Assembly: GCF_026625885.1 (NCBI RefSeq)
Contig: NZ_CP113068.1
Location: forward strand, 868,001-932,000
Source: Roseateles sp. SL47
Lineage (GTDB): Bacteria; Pseudomonadota; Gammaproteobacteria; Burkholderiales; Burkholderiaceae_C
Reading direction: 5' to 3'
DNA: 64,000 bases
The notes beneath the pieces were generated by a model. That model worked only from the letters and a program-made list of their open reading frames with translations, made no database searches and was not told where the DNA came from. This document shows positions 9,244 to 17,067 of the stretch, one piece after another; the stretch's first letter is position 1, and every line of letters begins with the position of its first letter. The position numbers and the translations under genes are program-made.

Positions 9244-10905
9244 TTGAGCAAGAGCAACAACATGAGCAACTGCATGAGCGACATCAAGAGCAGCATCATG
9301 AACAGAAGGAGCGCCCCGCGTGGCCCATGGATCCTGGCAACAACGGTGACGGCAGTCGCGTTGGCGCTGCCCTCCGCCGGAGGGGCACAGACACTGGAAC
9401 TCGCCAAGTCCGGGTTGCGGCTGCTGGACGGCCAGGGGCAGGTGAAGGCGGAGATGCCGATGCGGGCCAAGCGATGGGATCAACGCCGCCTGCCTGACGG
9501 CCGCACCGTCGCGCTGGTGCAGGACGCCGACAGCGGGGCGCTGCGCCTGATCGAGGCGCAGCAGGGGCAGTTGACCGAGCGCCGTCGCTGGGAAGGCCCG
9601 TCGTTCAACGTGGAGGCCTTGTGCCTGTATCGGCCGCCGGCCCAGCCGCTGCTTCAAGCCTTTGTGCTGGGGGATGACGGCATCGGGGAGCAGTGGCTGG
9701 TGGATGACTCGGCGGTGTCCACGTCTCCCTCACCGGTGATGCGTCGGCTGGCCAGCGTGCCGGACGCCAAGGGCTGCACGGTACGGGATGAAGAAAGCCG
9801 CCTGTATGTGGCCGAGGCCGGGGTGGGCCTGTGGGCGCAGAGCGCTGATGCGGAGCGGCATGAGCGGCGCCTGGTCGCGCCCGGGCTGGCGCCTGCGGAC
9901 CTGGGCTTGTGGCTCTCGGCCCATGCGGCCGAACCGGCGCCCAGCATCCCGGTGGTGGTGCCCAGCGCCCAGACGACGCCGGTGCGCGGTAGCGGCGATG
10001 CGGCGGATGATCCGGCGATCTGGGTGAATGGTCCGCAGCCATCCGCCAGCCGCATCCTGGGCACCGACAAAAAACTGGGCCTGGCGGTGTATGACCTGCA
10101 GGGACGAGAGACTCAGTTCCTGCCCGTGGGCCGTGTGAACAATGTCGACCTGCGCCAGGGCCTGCAGTACGGCGGCCAGCGCTGGGATCTGGCCGTGGCG
10201 TCCCAGCGGGATCGTCGCACCGTGGTGCTGTTCGAGATCAATCGTCAGGGTCAGGTCAAGCCGGTGGCGGAATTGCCGACCGGGCTGGAAGAGGTCTATG
10301 GCATCTGCAGCGGCCGCAACCCTGCGGGCGGGCTGGATGTGTTCGTGAATGACAAGGACGGGCGGGTGCAGCAACTGCGGGTGACGCGGGAGGCCCAAGC
10401 GTGGCGCGGCGAATCCGTGGCGCAGTTCAAGCTGGAGACCCAACCGGAAGGCTGCGTGGTGGACGAAGCGGGCCGGCAACTCTTCATCGGCGAGGAGAAG
10501 CGGGGCATCTGGCGGGTGGCGCTGGAAGCGGACGGCCGCATGGGGCCGGCCCGCATGGTGCTCCCGGTGGGCGACTGGCTGACGGCGGACGTGGAAGGCA
10601 TGGCCGTACACCGCAGCGCCAAGGGCGCCTGGCTGGTGGTGTCCGCCCAGGGCAGCGACAGTTTCGTGGTGCTGGGGGCGGACGCGCCGCACGCGGTGAA
10701 GGGCCGGTTCCGGGTGGGGGTGAATGCCGAGCGCGGCATTGACGCTGTGTCGGAAACCGACGGGCTGGATGTCACCACGGCCAACCTCGGCGGGGTCTAC
10801 GGCGAGGGCCTGCTGGTGGTGCAAGACGGCCACAAGCGGTGGCCGTCTGGGCGGCAGAACTTCAAGCTGGTGCCGTGGGCGGAGGTGATGCGGGTGATGA
10901 AATAG
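9244..10905 (+). CDS. Beta-propeller phytase (3-phytase), exported
   Basis: 553 residues from a TTG at 9244 with AAGGGG 5 nt upstream; ATG 9298 is the alternative and starts directly before the signal sequence (WILATTVTAVALALPSAGGA). The C-terminal 320 residues have the BPP landmarks: DDPAIWVN, ILGTDKKLGLAVYDLQGRE, VYGICSGR, QPEGCVVDE, FIGEEKRGIWR, DVEGMAV, SETDGLDVT, YGEGLLVVQDGH and QNFKLVPW. The N-terminal 230 residues look like a partial second propeller, as in dual-domain phytases. The enzyme would release phosphate from phytate in the periplasm or outside. It is co-oriented and almost contiguous with the TonB receptor upstream. Confidence 0.9.
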   Translation: MSKSNNMSNCMSDIKSSIMNRRSAPRGPWILATTVTAVALALPSAGGAQTLELAKSGLRLLDGQGQVKAEMPMRAKRWDQRRLPDGRTVALVQDADSGALRLIEAQQGQLTERRRWEGPSFNVEALCLYRPPAQPLLQAFVLGDDGIGEQWLVDDSAVSTSPSPVMRRLASVPDAKGCTVRDEESRLYVAEAGVGLWAQSADAERHERRLVAPGLAPADLGLWLSAHAAEPAPSIPVVVPSAQTTPVRGSGDAADDPAIWVNGPQPSASRILGTDKKLGLAVYDLQGRETQFLPVGRVNNVDLRQGLQYGGQRWDLAVASQRDRRTVVLFEINRQGQVKPVAELPTGLEEVYGICSGRNPAGGLDVFVNDKDGRVQQLRVTREAQAWRGESVAQFKLETQPEGCVVDEAGRQLFIGEEKRGIWRVALEADGRMGPARMVLPVGDWLTADVEGMAVHRSAKGAWLVVSAQGSDSFVVLGADAPHAVKGRFRVGVNAERGIDAVSETDGLDVTTANLGGVYGEGLLVVQDGHKRWPSGRQNFKLVPWAEVMRVMK

Positions 10906-10957
10906 GCGTCCATCGCTCATCCCTCATTGCTTGACCAGGTCGCGGACGCTCTGCTGG

Positions 10958-11503
10958 TCACCCCGCTCTGGCCTGCAAATCTGCGCGGGCCAACTGCGCC
11001 AATTCAGCTGCACGGGTACCACCTTCGGGTGAGGCGGAGGCGCCAATCTGCAGGCGCACATGCATGACCTGGCCCTCTCCCACGCCATACGAGCCCGCCA
11101 GAGCATGGTGCAGGCGCACCCTCACCAGTTCCGCCTCGGGCGCGCCGGCATCGATCAACAGCACACCAAAGCTGCCCTCCCCCACCTGCAGTACCGTATC
11201 CGTGCCACGTACGCGGCTGCGCAGGCGGCGCCCCACGGCCGTCATCAGGCTCGCTTGCAGGTCGTAGGGAGAGGCCGGGTCCACCGCCTCCACGGCCTGC
11301 GCCTCCAGCCACATCACCGCCAGCTTGGCGCCATACCGCCGGCACTGTGACAACTGGCGAGTGATCATCAGCCCGAATTCGCCCACGGAATCCACCCGCG
11401 GGATGCTCAGTTGTGGAGCCTGGCGCGGTGGCTTGGCCACCTGGGTGTCTGACGCGCCCGCCTGCGCCGGACCGGCCATGACGGGGGAACTGAACGAACT
11501 CAT
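10958..11503 (-). CDS. GGDEF-like domain protein, degenerate
   Basis: 181 residues from ATG 11503. A Pro/Ala-rich N-terminus leads into a GGDEF-fold domain: EFGLMITRQLSQCRRYGAKL resembles helix alpha1, LRSRVRGTDTVLQVGEGSFG takes the place of the R-x-x-D-xx-R-x-G-G-D-E-F region, and VRLHHALAGSY follows. The signature is VGEGSF rather than GGDEF, so cyclase activity is doubtful. It has no transmembrane segment and is divergent from the ECF sigma gene, with 294 nt between the two starts. Confidence 0.7.
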   Translation of the reverse strand: MSSFSSPVMAGPAQAGASDTQVAKPPRQAPQLSIPRVDSVGEFGLMITRQLSQCRRYGAKLAVMWLEAQAVEAVDPASPYDLQASLMTAVGRRLRSRVRGTDTVLQVGEGSFGVLLIDAGAPEAELVRVRLHHALAGSYGVGEGQVMHVRLQIGASASPEGGTRAAELAQLARADLQARAG

Positions 11504-11797
11504 CGTGATCGACTCCGGACCGGGTACCTCATTCCCATGCGCGCAGCGCCCTCTACGCTGCGCACACGGTGAGGGCACAACCTGCCTACAGCAGCCCGTG
11601 TCATTCCGGCCTCCCTTGCCACATCTCAAAGTCGTGCCCTCATCAAGAAAAACGGAGATCGGCGGCCGGACCCGACATCCAATGACAACAATCTTCTAAG
11701 TGAAAACCCTTGATTGATGTCAATCCGTGCGCTTTGGGGGCCCTCATCATGATCTAGATGTAACAGTTTCATACGGTGCCCGTTAGAGTGCGGACCT
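11504..11797. promoter_or_regulatory. Divergent intergenic region upstream of the sigma factor gene
   Basis: 294 nt between two divergent genes, noticeably AT-richer than the coding sequence around 11630-11780. Near the sigma gene it holds CATCATGATCTAGATG (imperfect palindrome, about 11746-11761) and ATACGGTGCCCGTTA (about 11773-11787), an imperfect inverted repeat. The latter shares its ATACGG half-site with the palindrome at 16854-16866. I could not define a convincing sigma-70 promoter. A role in autoregulation of the sigma/kinase genes is inference. Confidence 0.35.
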
Positions 11798-12352
11798 ATG
11801 ACTGACATCACCCAACTGCTGCAAGCTGCTGGCCAAGGCGACCGCCAGGCCGCCGACCAGGTGGTGTCACAGCTGTATGGGGAGTTGCAGCGGCTGGCGA
11901 GGCAGCGCATGCGGATGTCCGGAGGGGTGACGCTGCTGGACACCACGGCGCTGGTGCACGAGGCCTGGTTGAGGTTGGCGGGTGCGCAAGCCAAGACCTT
12001 TCCGGACCGGCGTCACTTCCTGGCATACGCCGCACGGGTGATGCGCAACGTGGTGATTGACGTCGTGCGTGCGCGACGAGCTGAGCGCCGCGGTGGCGAC
12101 CAACCGGAGCTGACGCTCAACACGGCGGTCGTGGAGATGGGTCCGCAATCGGACGACAACATTCTGCGCATTCATGAAGCGCTGGATGAACTCGCAGGCG
12201 TGGAACCCCGATTGGCTCAAGTGGTGGAGATGCGCTACTTTGGCGGATTGCTGGAGCAAGAAATTGCTGAAGCGCTTGGCGTGACAGAACGCACGGTGCA
12301 ACGGGATTGGCAGAAGGCAAGGCTGTTTCTCTCCATCAGCCTGAAAGATTAA
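11798..12352 (+). CDS. ECF-like RNA polymerase sigma factor (TIGR02999/PF07638 type)
   Basis: 184 residues. Region 2 spans about residues 20-90 (HFLAYAARVMRNVVIDVVRA), and region 4 has a clear helix-turn-helix (LEQEIAEALGVTERTVQRDW). The start MTDITQLLQAAGQGDRQAAD is typical of the TIGR02999 subfamily, whose genes usually neighbour Ser/Thr kinases. Where most ECF factors carry an acidic DAED-like motif in region 2.2, this one reads LLDTTALVHEAW, with Thr49 and Thr50. In the related Vibrio EcfP/PknT system, phosphorylation of a Thr in this region substitutes for the missing charge, so kinase-dependent activation is plausible here. The kinase gene follows 151 nt downstream. Confidence 0.9.
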   Translation: MTDITQLLQAAGQGDRQAADQVVSQLYGELQRLARQRMRMSGGVTLLDTTALVHEAWLRLAGAQAKTFPDRRHFLAYAARVMRNVVIDVVRARRAERRGGDQPELTLNTAVVEMGPQSDDNILRIHEALDELAGVEPRLAQVVEMRYFGGLLEQEIAEALGVTERTVQRDWQKARLFLSISLKD

Positions 12353-12503
12353 GCCCGGCACACTAGACGTTCTCACCCCGACCTCTGTGGGGCAGTTGTG
12401 CAGAGGTCTCCCGGAATCACAAGAAGTACACAGGCCCGAAAGAGTCCTGCACAGCGATGGGCGCCTGTTGTTTGCGCCCCCGAGAGAAGCCACAACAACG
12501 CCC

Positions 12504-15284
12504 ATGGAAGCCCTGGATAAAGAACGCTGGATTGCATTGAGCCCGCTGCTGGATCAATTGCTGGACCAAGACGAGGAGGACCGGCAGCGATGGCTGGCGC
12601 AATTGCGCGCGCATGACGCTGCGACAGCGGATGAATTGGAAGCTTTGCTGGCAAAGGACAAAGCGCTGCATGAGCAGAACTTCCTGGGCCGGCCGGCGGC
12701 CGAGCAGATTGGGAGCCTGCCGGATGCGGCGCCAGCGCAGGGAACGGCCGCGCCGGATCTGTCGGGGCAATCGATCGGCCCCTATCAGTTGGAACGAGAA
12801 GTCGGCCAAGGGGGCATGGGCGCCGTCTGGCTGGCCCACCGGGCGGACGGGCGGTTCCAGGGCGAGGTGGCCATCAAGTTCCTGAAGGCCGGATTGTTTG
12901 GCCAAGGGGACAACGGACGATTTGCCCGTGAAGGCCAAATCCTGGGGCGCCTGTCTCACCCGCACATTGCGCGGCTGCTGGATGCGGGTGTGCATCAAGG
13001 GCATCAGCCCTATCTGGTGCTGGAGTATGTGGATGGATTGCCGATTGACCGCTATTGCCATGTGCATGGGCTGGACATCGAAGCGCGCATCCGGCTGTTC
13101 CTGGATGTGCTGGCGGCAGTGGCCCATGCGCATCAGCGGCTGATCCTGCATCGCGACCTGAAGCCCAGCAATATTCTGGTGACGGCCGATGGGCAGGTGA
13201 AACTGCTGGACTTCGGCATTGCCAAGCTGATGGATGACGCAACGCAGCCGGCGGCGGCCACTGAATTGACGCAAAGAGCGGGCAGTGCGTTTACACCGCA
13301 ATACGCGGCACCGGAGCAGATCCAGCAGGGGGATGTGACGACAGCGACCGATGTGTATGCACTCGGCGTGCTGTTGTATCAGTTGCTGGGGGGGCGGCAT
13401 CCGACGGCGGATGACACGCAGACGCATCTGGATCGATTGAAGGCCGTGGTGGAGTTGGTGCCGAAGCGGCTGTCTGAAGTGGCGTCCGGTCAATTGGACC
13501 CGGTGATTGCGCGTCAGGCCAAGCTGTTGAAAGGGGACCTGGACACGATTGTGGCCAAGGCGCTGAAGAAGTCAGCGGCGGAGCGTTATACCAATGCGGA
13601 GCAGTTCTCTGCGGACCTTTATCGCTGGCTAGCTCACGAACCTATCGCGGCCAGACCCGACACCCGCTTTTACGTGCTGGGCCGTTTTGTCAGAAGGCAC
13701 CGGCTGGCAGTGGGCGCCAGCAGCCTCGCCGTATTGGCTCTGGTGGGGATGACAACCCTCAGCGTGGTGCAAGCACATCGGGCAGAGTTGGCGGAGCGTC
13801 AGGCACAACAGCGTCGGCATCAAGCGGATGACTTGCTGAGCTTCATGCTGGGTGAGTTCGCGGACAAGCTGCGCCCCATAGGGCGCTTGGAGTTGCTGGA
13901 CAGTGTCGGCACCAAAGCGTTGTCCTATCTTGCTAGGGACGATGCGACCACCCTACAGGAGCGGCTACAGCGCGCCAAAGCTCTCACTGTGCTAGGTGAA
14001 GTCCGGGTATCGAAGCGGGATCTGGACGGCGCACTGATTCCCTTGGCCGCAGCACTGAAGTTGCTGGAGGGACCTCCGCCTGCTGACCCGACTCTGTTAG
14101 AAGACTGGTACAAGTCCAAAGGAGCTGCAGCGTTCTGGGAGGGACACAGCTACTTTTCGCAGAGGAACTTTGCAAAGGCGTCGGAAGCCATGAAGCGATA
14201 CCGGCTGATATGCAAAGAATGGCTCACCGCCATTCCGAACAGCAAGGACGCACTCGCCGAACTTTCCTATGCGGAGAACAGCGTAGGATCAGTTAGCCTT
14301 GACATGGCTGACTTCCCCGGTGCCATTTCCAGCTTCGAATCCTCCATACAACTAAAGAAACGCGCAATCGCAAACGCGGATAGCCCTCCTGATCCTTCCC
14401 TTCGACTGAACTTGGCTGACAGCCTAAGCTGGCTCGGAACAACGCTTTACTGGGAGGGAAAACTCGCAAAGGCGGCCGAAGCCTTTGAACAAGCGATCGC
14501 AGAAGTTGTGGATGTCCGCAAGACCGCTCCCGGCAATGGAACATGGGCCTATCGAGAGGCTGTGTTACGCAGGTGGCTTGGAGGCGCGAATTCATATTTA
14601 GGGAGGACGCAAATTGCTGACCAACAATTTGCACAATCACTGACTATCCTTCGCGCACTAAGTGCGGAAGATCCGAGCAATCTGAGTTGGGGTATCAACC
14701 TCCTACTTACGGAGTCACTTCAGTTGCGGAATGCGGATCAAGAAGTTGAGGCGAGGAACCACTTGCCACAATGGAAGGCATTGAAGGATCGGTGGGACGA
14801 ATTGGACAAGCGGTTTGGACCAGCGACCCGCAGGCAGCGACTGGAGCATCAATTTTTGGTCTACGTTGGCCTCGCCAATGCGCTTGCGAACTCAAATGAG
14901 ACGGCAGCTAGCGTTGCTTTGCTTCTTGAGGTTCTCGGCTTATTGCGCACAGCTCTCGACAGCACACCCAACGACACTCATCTCCTTGGCGCTCTTGCGG
15001 AAGCCGCCGACCAAGTGTTCAAACTCGATGCCCGCATGAATGGGGAACTTCTTGCTCAGCGACGAGTGCAGATTTGTGGGGACTTAGTTGACAGAATTGA
15101 GAAGATGCGGCCTTTGATTGGGGTTCATCTGCTTATCACTTCCTCTTGGGTTCAGGCCCAATCCTGTCTGGGGAGAGGAGGCCGGGAAGATGTCCAGCGT
15201 GAAGCTGCCTGGTTGACGCAGCAGAGAGCTGCGTCCTCCTCTGTTCTCACCCCAGACAAGCCACGAGAGAAAGGAAAACTATGA
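12504..15284 (+). CDS. Transmembrane Ser/Thr protein kinase with C-terminal TPR-like sensor
   Basis: 926 residues from ATG 12504; upstream in-frame codons exist to 12387 but lack family similarity. The cytoplasmic kinase domain covers about residues 94-380, with Gly loop GQGGMGAVW, Lys125 in VAIK, HRDLKPSNIL (Asp219), DFG 236-238 and a YAAPEQ activation segment, so it should be active. A single transmembrane helix at about 401-421 is followed by a 500-residue helical, TPR-like extracytoplasmic region. Codon use changes inside the gene: the kinase half is GC-rich, while from about 13.9 kb codons such as tta, cta, ata and gta become common. The stop overlaps the next start (ATGA at 15281). Probable partner of the sigma factor. 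Confidence 0.9.
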   Translation: MEALDKERWIALSPLLDQLLDQDEEDRQRWLAQLRAHDAATADELEALLAKDKALHEQNFLGRPAAEQIGSLPDAAPAQGTAAPDLSGQSIGPYQLEREVGQGGMGAVWLAHRADGRFQGEVAIKFLKAGLFGQGDNGRFAREGQILGRLSHPHIARLLDAGVHQGHQPYLVLEYVDGLPIDRYCHVHGLDIEARIRLFLDVLAAVAHAHQRLILHRDLKPSNILVTADGQVKLLDFGIAKLMDDATQPAAATELTQRAGSAFTPQYAAPEQIQQGDVTTATDVYALGVLLYQLLGGRHPTADDTQTHLDRLKAVVELVPKRLSEVASGQLDPVIARQAKLLKGDLDTIVAKALKKSAAERYTNAEQFSADLYRWLAHEPIAARPDTRFYVLGRFVRRHRLAVGASSLAVLALVGMTTLSVVQAHRAELAERQAQQRRHQADDLLSFMLGEFADKLRPIGRLELLDSVGTKALSYLARDDATTLQERLQRAKALTVLGEVRVSKRDLDGALIPLAAALKLLEGPPPADPTLLEDWYKSKGAAAFWEGHSYFSQRNFAKASEAMKRYRLICKEWLTAIPNSKDALAELSYAENSVGSVSLDMADFPGAISSFESSIQLKKRAIANADSPPDPSLRLNLADSLSWLGTTLYWEGKLAKAAEAFEQAIAEVVDVRKTAPGNGTWAYREAVLRRWLGGANSYLGRTQIADQQFAQSLTILRALSAEDPSNLSWGINLLLTESLQLRNADQEVEARNHLPQWKALKDRWDELDKRFGPATRRQRLEHQFLVYVGLANALANSNETAASVALLLEVLGLLRTALDSTPNDTHLLGALAEAADQVFKLDARMNGELLAQRRVQICGDLVDRIEKMRPLIGVHLLITSSWVQAQSCLGRGGREDVQREAAWLTQQRAASSSVLTPDKPREKGKL

Positions 15285-15691
15285 CCTCAACCTTCTATGT
15301 ATCTGCCACCGTTAGCACAGATGGCAACTTCGCAGATTGCACCTACTATCAAAATCAGGACGGCACCGGAAAAATCATTGGATCCACCTTCAGCATTCCA
15401 AAGGACGCAGGACAGTGCACGTTCGCTTCCACTTTTGACTCGCCACTGCTCCTGATCGGCGCAACGTTCAGTACTCTTGGCAGCAACCCAAGTCTCAATT
15501 CAAGTAACTTTAAGGCGGCTGATACCAGCGGTGGTGTCGCGGTCACAATGCCGACCACCTATGTAGCCACCAAGGGAGTCGTGCTGCTTTTCTCTGATCG
15601 CGAAGTGGTGGACAACCTGTATCCGAGCAGTGATCCTCAGATCATTAATGATGGTGGCATGATCACCTCCGCAGCGCCCACCGCCAGCTGA
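15281..15691 (+). CDS. Small beta-rich protein with C-terminal PQIINDGG motif (protein K)
   Basis: 136 residues, start codon overlapping the kinase stop (ATGA), with GAGAGAAAGGA upstream. There is no signal peptide or transmembrane segment. It is rich in Ser/Thr and alternating hydrophobics (TFYVSATVSTDG, GVAVTMPTTYVATKGVVLLF), suggesting a small beta-sandwich. Residues 119-126 are PQIINDGG, preceded by SSD rather than GG. The same string follows the double-glycine sites of the five small genes downstream, which ties the kinase operon to them. I do not recognise the family. In position it resembles the small proteins annotated DP-EP next to such kinases elsewhere, but I cannot verify this. 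It could be a reference copy or carrier of the signal motif, or an immunity or substrate protein. Confidence 0.82.
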   Translation: MTSTFYVSATVSTDGNFADCTYYQNQDGTGKIIGSTFSIPKDAGQCTFASTFDSPLLLIGATFSTLGSNPSLNSSNFKAADTSGGVAVTMPTTYVATKGVVLLFSDREVVDNLYPSSDPQIINDGGMITSAAPTAS

Positions 15692-15776
15692 GCGGGTCAC
15701 CAACAAGCTGGTCCCAACCTGAGCTGAGCCACTTTTCGCTTGCCGGTCGGCTCCCATCTACCTCGCGAGACCTGTC

Positions 15777-15897
15777 CATCCCGTCACGTGGAAAGATGGA
15801 GCCCTTGATTGAACAGCGCAAAGCAGTCATTAGCAGCCCCCTGCTTGCGGCCGTCCTGGCCGCAGGCGTGGGCGGCCCTACGTCATCCCACTTATAG
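15777..15897 (+). pseudogene. Duplicated 5' end of the downstream lipoprotein gene
   Basis: This stretch closely matches 21715-21835, the upstream region and signal-peptide part of the lipoprotein gene at 21746. Both share TCCATCCC-TCACGTGGAAAGA and then the codons for KAV-SS-LLAA-LAAG-GG. Here the ATG is replaced by TTG ATT (15805), the lipobox Cys is lost (GGPT instead of GGCA), and the frame stops at 15895-15897. It is a non-functional partial copy about 6 kb from its parent. The rest of 15692-16009 has no convincing gene; TTGATTGA-CAGCG recurs at about 15805 and 15915. Confidence 0.75.
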
Positions 15898-16009
15898 GAT
15901 GTACGCTTGCGCTCTTGATTGAGCAGCGGCGAATTGATTGCCTGTACTGTCAAAAGATTAATGCACCGGTCTCGAGTGGGAGAAACATCATTCCGTATGC
16001 GAATCATGA

Positions 16010-16074
16010 CAGTGTTAACACCAACGTCAATTGGACTCAGCCATGTTGACGTTACGAACGCTCAGTGTAGATAC
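16010..16074 (+). promoter_or_regulatory. Promoter module of peptide transcription unit 1
   Basis: CAGTGTTAACACCAA (16010-16024) contains the perfect palindrome GTGTTAACAC. After 21 nt comes TTGACG (16046-16051), a 17-nt spacer and AGATAC (16069-16074), then exactly 25 nt to the ATG at 16100, including GGAGGA. The same elements with identical spacings occur before precursor C (16978-17042). This points to a sigma-70-type promoter with an upstream operator or activator site. An ECF promoter has not been excluded. Confidence 0.65.
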
Positions 16075-16099
16075 TTCGGCTCGAGTCCAAGGAGGAAAA

Positions 16100-16276
16100 A
16101 TGAGCCCTAAAGATCTTCCGCATCAGGAAGCCGATCCCACGCTAGAGAATCAAGCTCGCGCGGGAGCTGACCTCATCCGAGAACTAACGCCGAAAGAAGT
16201 GCTTTGTATCTCCGGTGGCCCACAGATCATCAACGACGGTCTCTACCCGCCCACCCTGGATATCAGTGGTGACTGA
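16100..16276 (+). CDS. Double-glycine peptide precursor A (PQIINDG family)
   Basis: 58 residues. The ATG at 16100 is chosen over longer in-frame starts because GGAGGA lies about 5 nt upstream and the promoter -10 is 25 nt upstream. The leader ends LIRELTPKEVLCISGG (GG at 39-40), which matches the L-x3-E-L/V-x2-I/V-x-G-G pattern cleaved by C39 peptidases. The predicted core is PQIINDGLYPPTLDISGD (18 residues, acidic, no Cys). Its leader resembles that of precursor C. Probably co-transcribed with precursor B, 38 nt downstream. Confidence 0.85.
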   Translation: MSPKDLPHQEADPTLENQARAGADLIRELTPKEVLCISGGPQIINDGLYPPTLDISGD

Positions 16277-16314
16277 AAGTCCCGTCGCCGCCACCGCCTA
16301 ATCGGAACTACACC

Positions 16315-16539
16315 ATGCAAAAAAAGACCTCTCCCCCCCAAACAATACGTGCTTTGCCGATTGCCATGGAAGCTGGGCTTCGGGCACTTCATGCGGACGA
16401 GCTCATTTCGGTTTCCGGAGGGCCACAGATCATCAACGACGGCGCAACGATCGGGATTCAGGAACTGACGTCTGAAGAACTGCTTGGTGTGTCCGGTGGA
16501 CCGCAGGTACAAAATGACGACGTGGTGCCGCTCGGCTGA
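16315..16539 (+). CDS. Double-glycine peptide precursor B with two leader-core units
   Basis: 74 residues. First unit: LRALHADELISVSGG then PQIINDGATIG. Second unit: IQELTSEELLGVSGG (GG at 61-62) then a terminal PQVQNDDVVPLG. Two full leader-like segments in one chain suggest two cleavages and two products, or an internal spacer that is discarded. It is near-identical to precursor E (17818), and the similarity continues through the 3' flank. No strong Shine-Dalgarno is visible; translation may depend on precursor A. It is followed by a terminator at 16664. Confidence 0.85.
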   Translation: MQKKTSPPQTIRALPIAMEAGLRALHADELISVSGGPQIINDGATIGIQELTSEELLGVSGGPQVQNDDVVPLG

Positions 16540-16663
16540 GCTTCGCGTCACTGCTTCCATTCTGTAGGCACGATCACCTAAAAGGCCAGAAGCAGCGACG
16601 TACTCTTCAGGGGGTGTTCCTCTCGCCTCTTTCCGTTTTGGCTTTCATGATGCCCCGGCCCTA

Positions 16664-16687
16664 GGGTCGCGTTCTCGCGACCCTTTT
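16664..16687 (+). terminator. Rho-independent terminator of transcription unit 1
   Basis: Perfect 8-bp stem GGGTCGCG / CGCGACCC (16664-16671 and 16676-16683) with a TTCT loop, followed by TTTTCCTTTTCC. An identical hairpin occurs at 18168-18187 in the repeat copy. Confidence 0.85.
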
Positions 16688-16745
16688 CCTTTTCCGCGCC
16701 CCCCTCGCATCCCTTCTCCGCCCACCCAAAGAGCCCCCCGTTGAT

Positions 16746-17009
16746 TCCCCGCCTCGTCAACTGCCCGGCGAGCCGCGGCTTTTGCGCCGCGGATCTTCAC
16801 TCGATGTGGCCGCTTTCAGGGCGCTCCCTGCAAAGCCTGAATCTCGGCATGGTATACGGACCGTATCAACTTTTCAGTTGTGTCAATTCCTTTTCTGCAG
16901 CAGTTAAAAATATGAAGACCGCACTCCCGTCACCTTCGTATGCTTACGAGGAACGCTGCTCGCAAAACTTGCCATGCCAGTGTTAACACCAAGGCCGAAT
17001 CTCGTCTCC
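16746..17009. other. Gene-free spacer between the two peptide units
   Basis: No supportable gene. It contains a GC hairpin CCGCGGC / GCCGCGG (16773-16792) without a T-tract, and the odd palindrome ATACGG-A-CCGTAT (16854-16866) in an AT-richer stretch. From about 16930 the sequence resembles the region upstream of precursor A (TCGTATGC, then the GTGTTAACAC element at 16980). Confidence 0.5.
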
Positions 17010-17042
17010 AAGGTTGACGCGGTGACATATGAGTGCTGATAC
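16978..17042 (+). promoter_or_regulatory. Promoter module of peptide transcription unit 2
   Basis: CAGTGTTAACACCAA (16978-16992) is identical to the element before precursor A. It is followed after 21 nt by TTGACG (17014-17019), a 17-nt spacer and TGATAC (17037-17042), and exactly 25 nt to the ATG at 17068. The spacer sequences differ between the two copies, but the motifs and distances are the same, which argues for function. Confidence 0.65.
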
Positions 17043-17067
17043 TTGGGGACAATTTTCGGGAGAGAAG

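Larger units (their letters stand above)
16315..16745 (+). repeat. Copy 1 of a ~430-bp direct repeat (precursor B plus terminator flank)
   Basis: From the precursor B start to TTGATTCCC at 16741 the sequence matches 17818-18252 with few differences. The match covers the coding region, the GCTTCGCGTCACTGCTTCCATTC flank, the hairpin and CACCCAAAGAGCCCCCCGTTGA. In copy 2 the repeat ends at the TTG start of the ABC exporter gene; here the corresponding TTG leads into unrelated sequence. So copy 1 carries an orphaned exporter start region. Confidence 0.85.

Noticed and set aside
16741..16986. An 81-codon frame starting at the orphan TTG/ATT after repeat copy 1
   Set aside because: It is the continuation of the copied exporter start into unrelated sequence, without ribosome site or domain.
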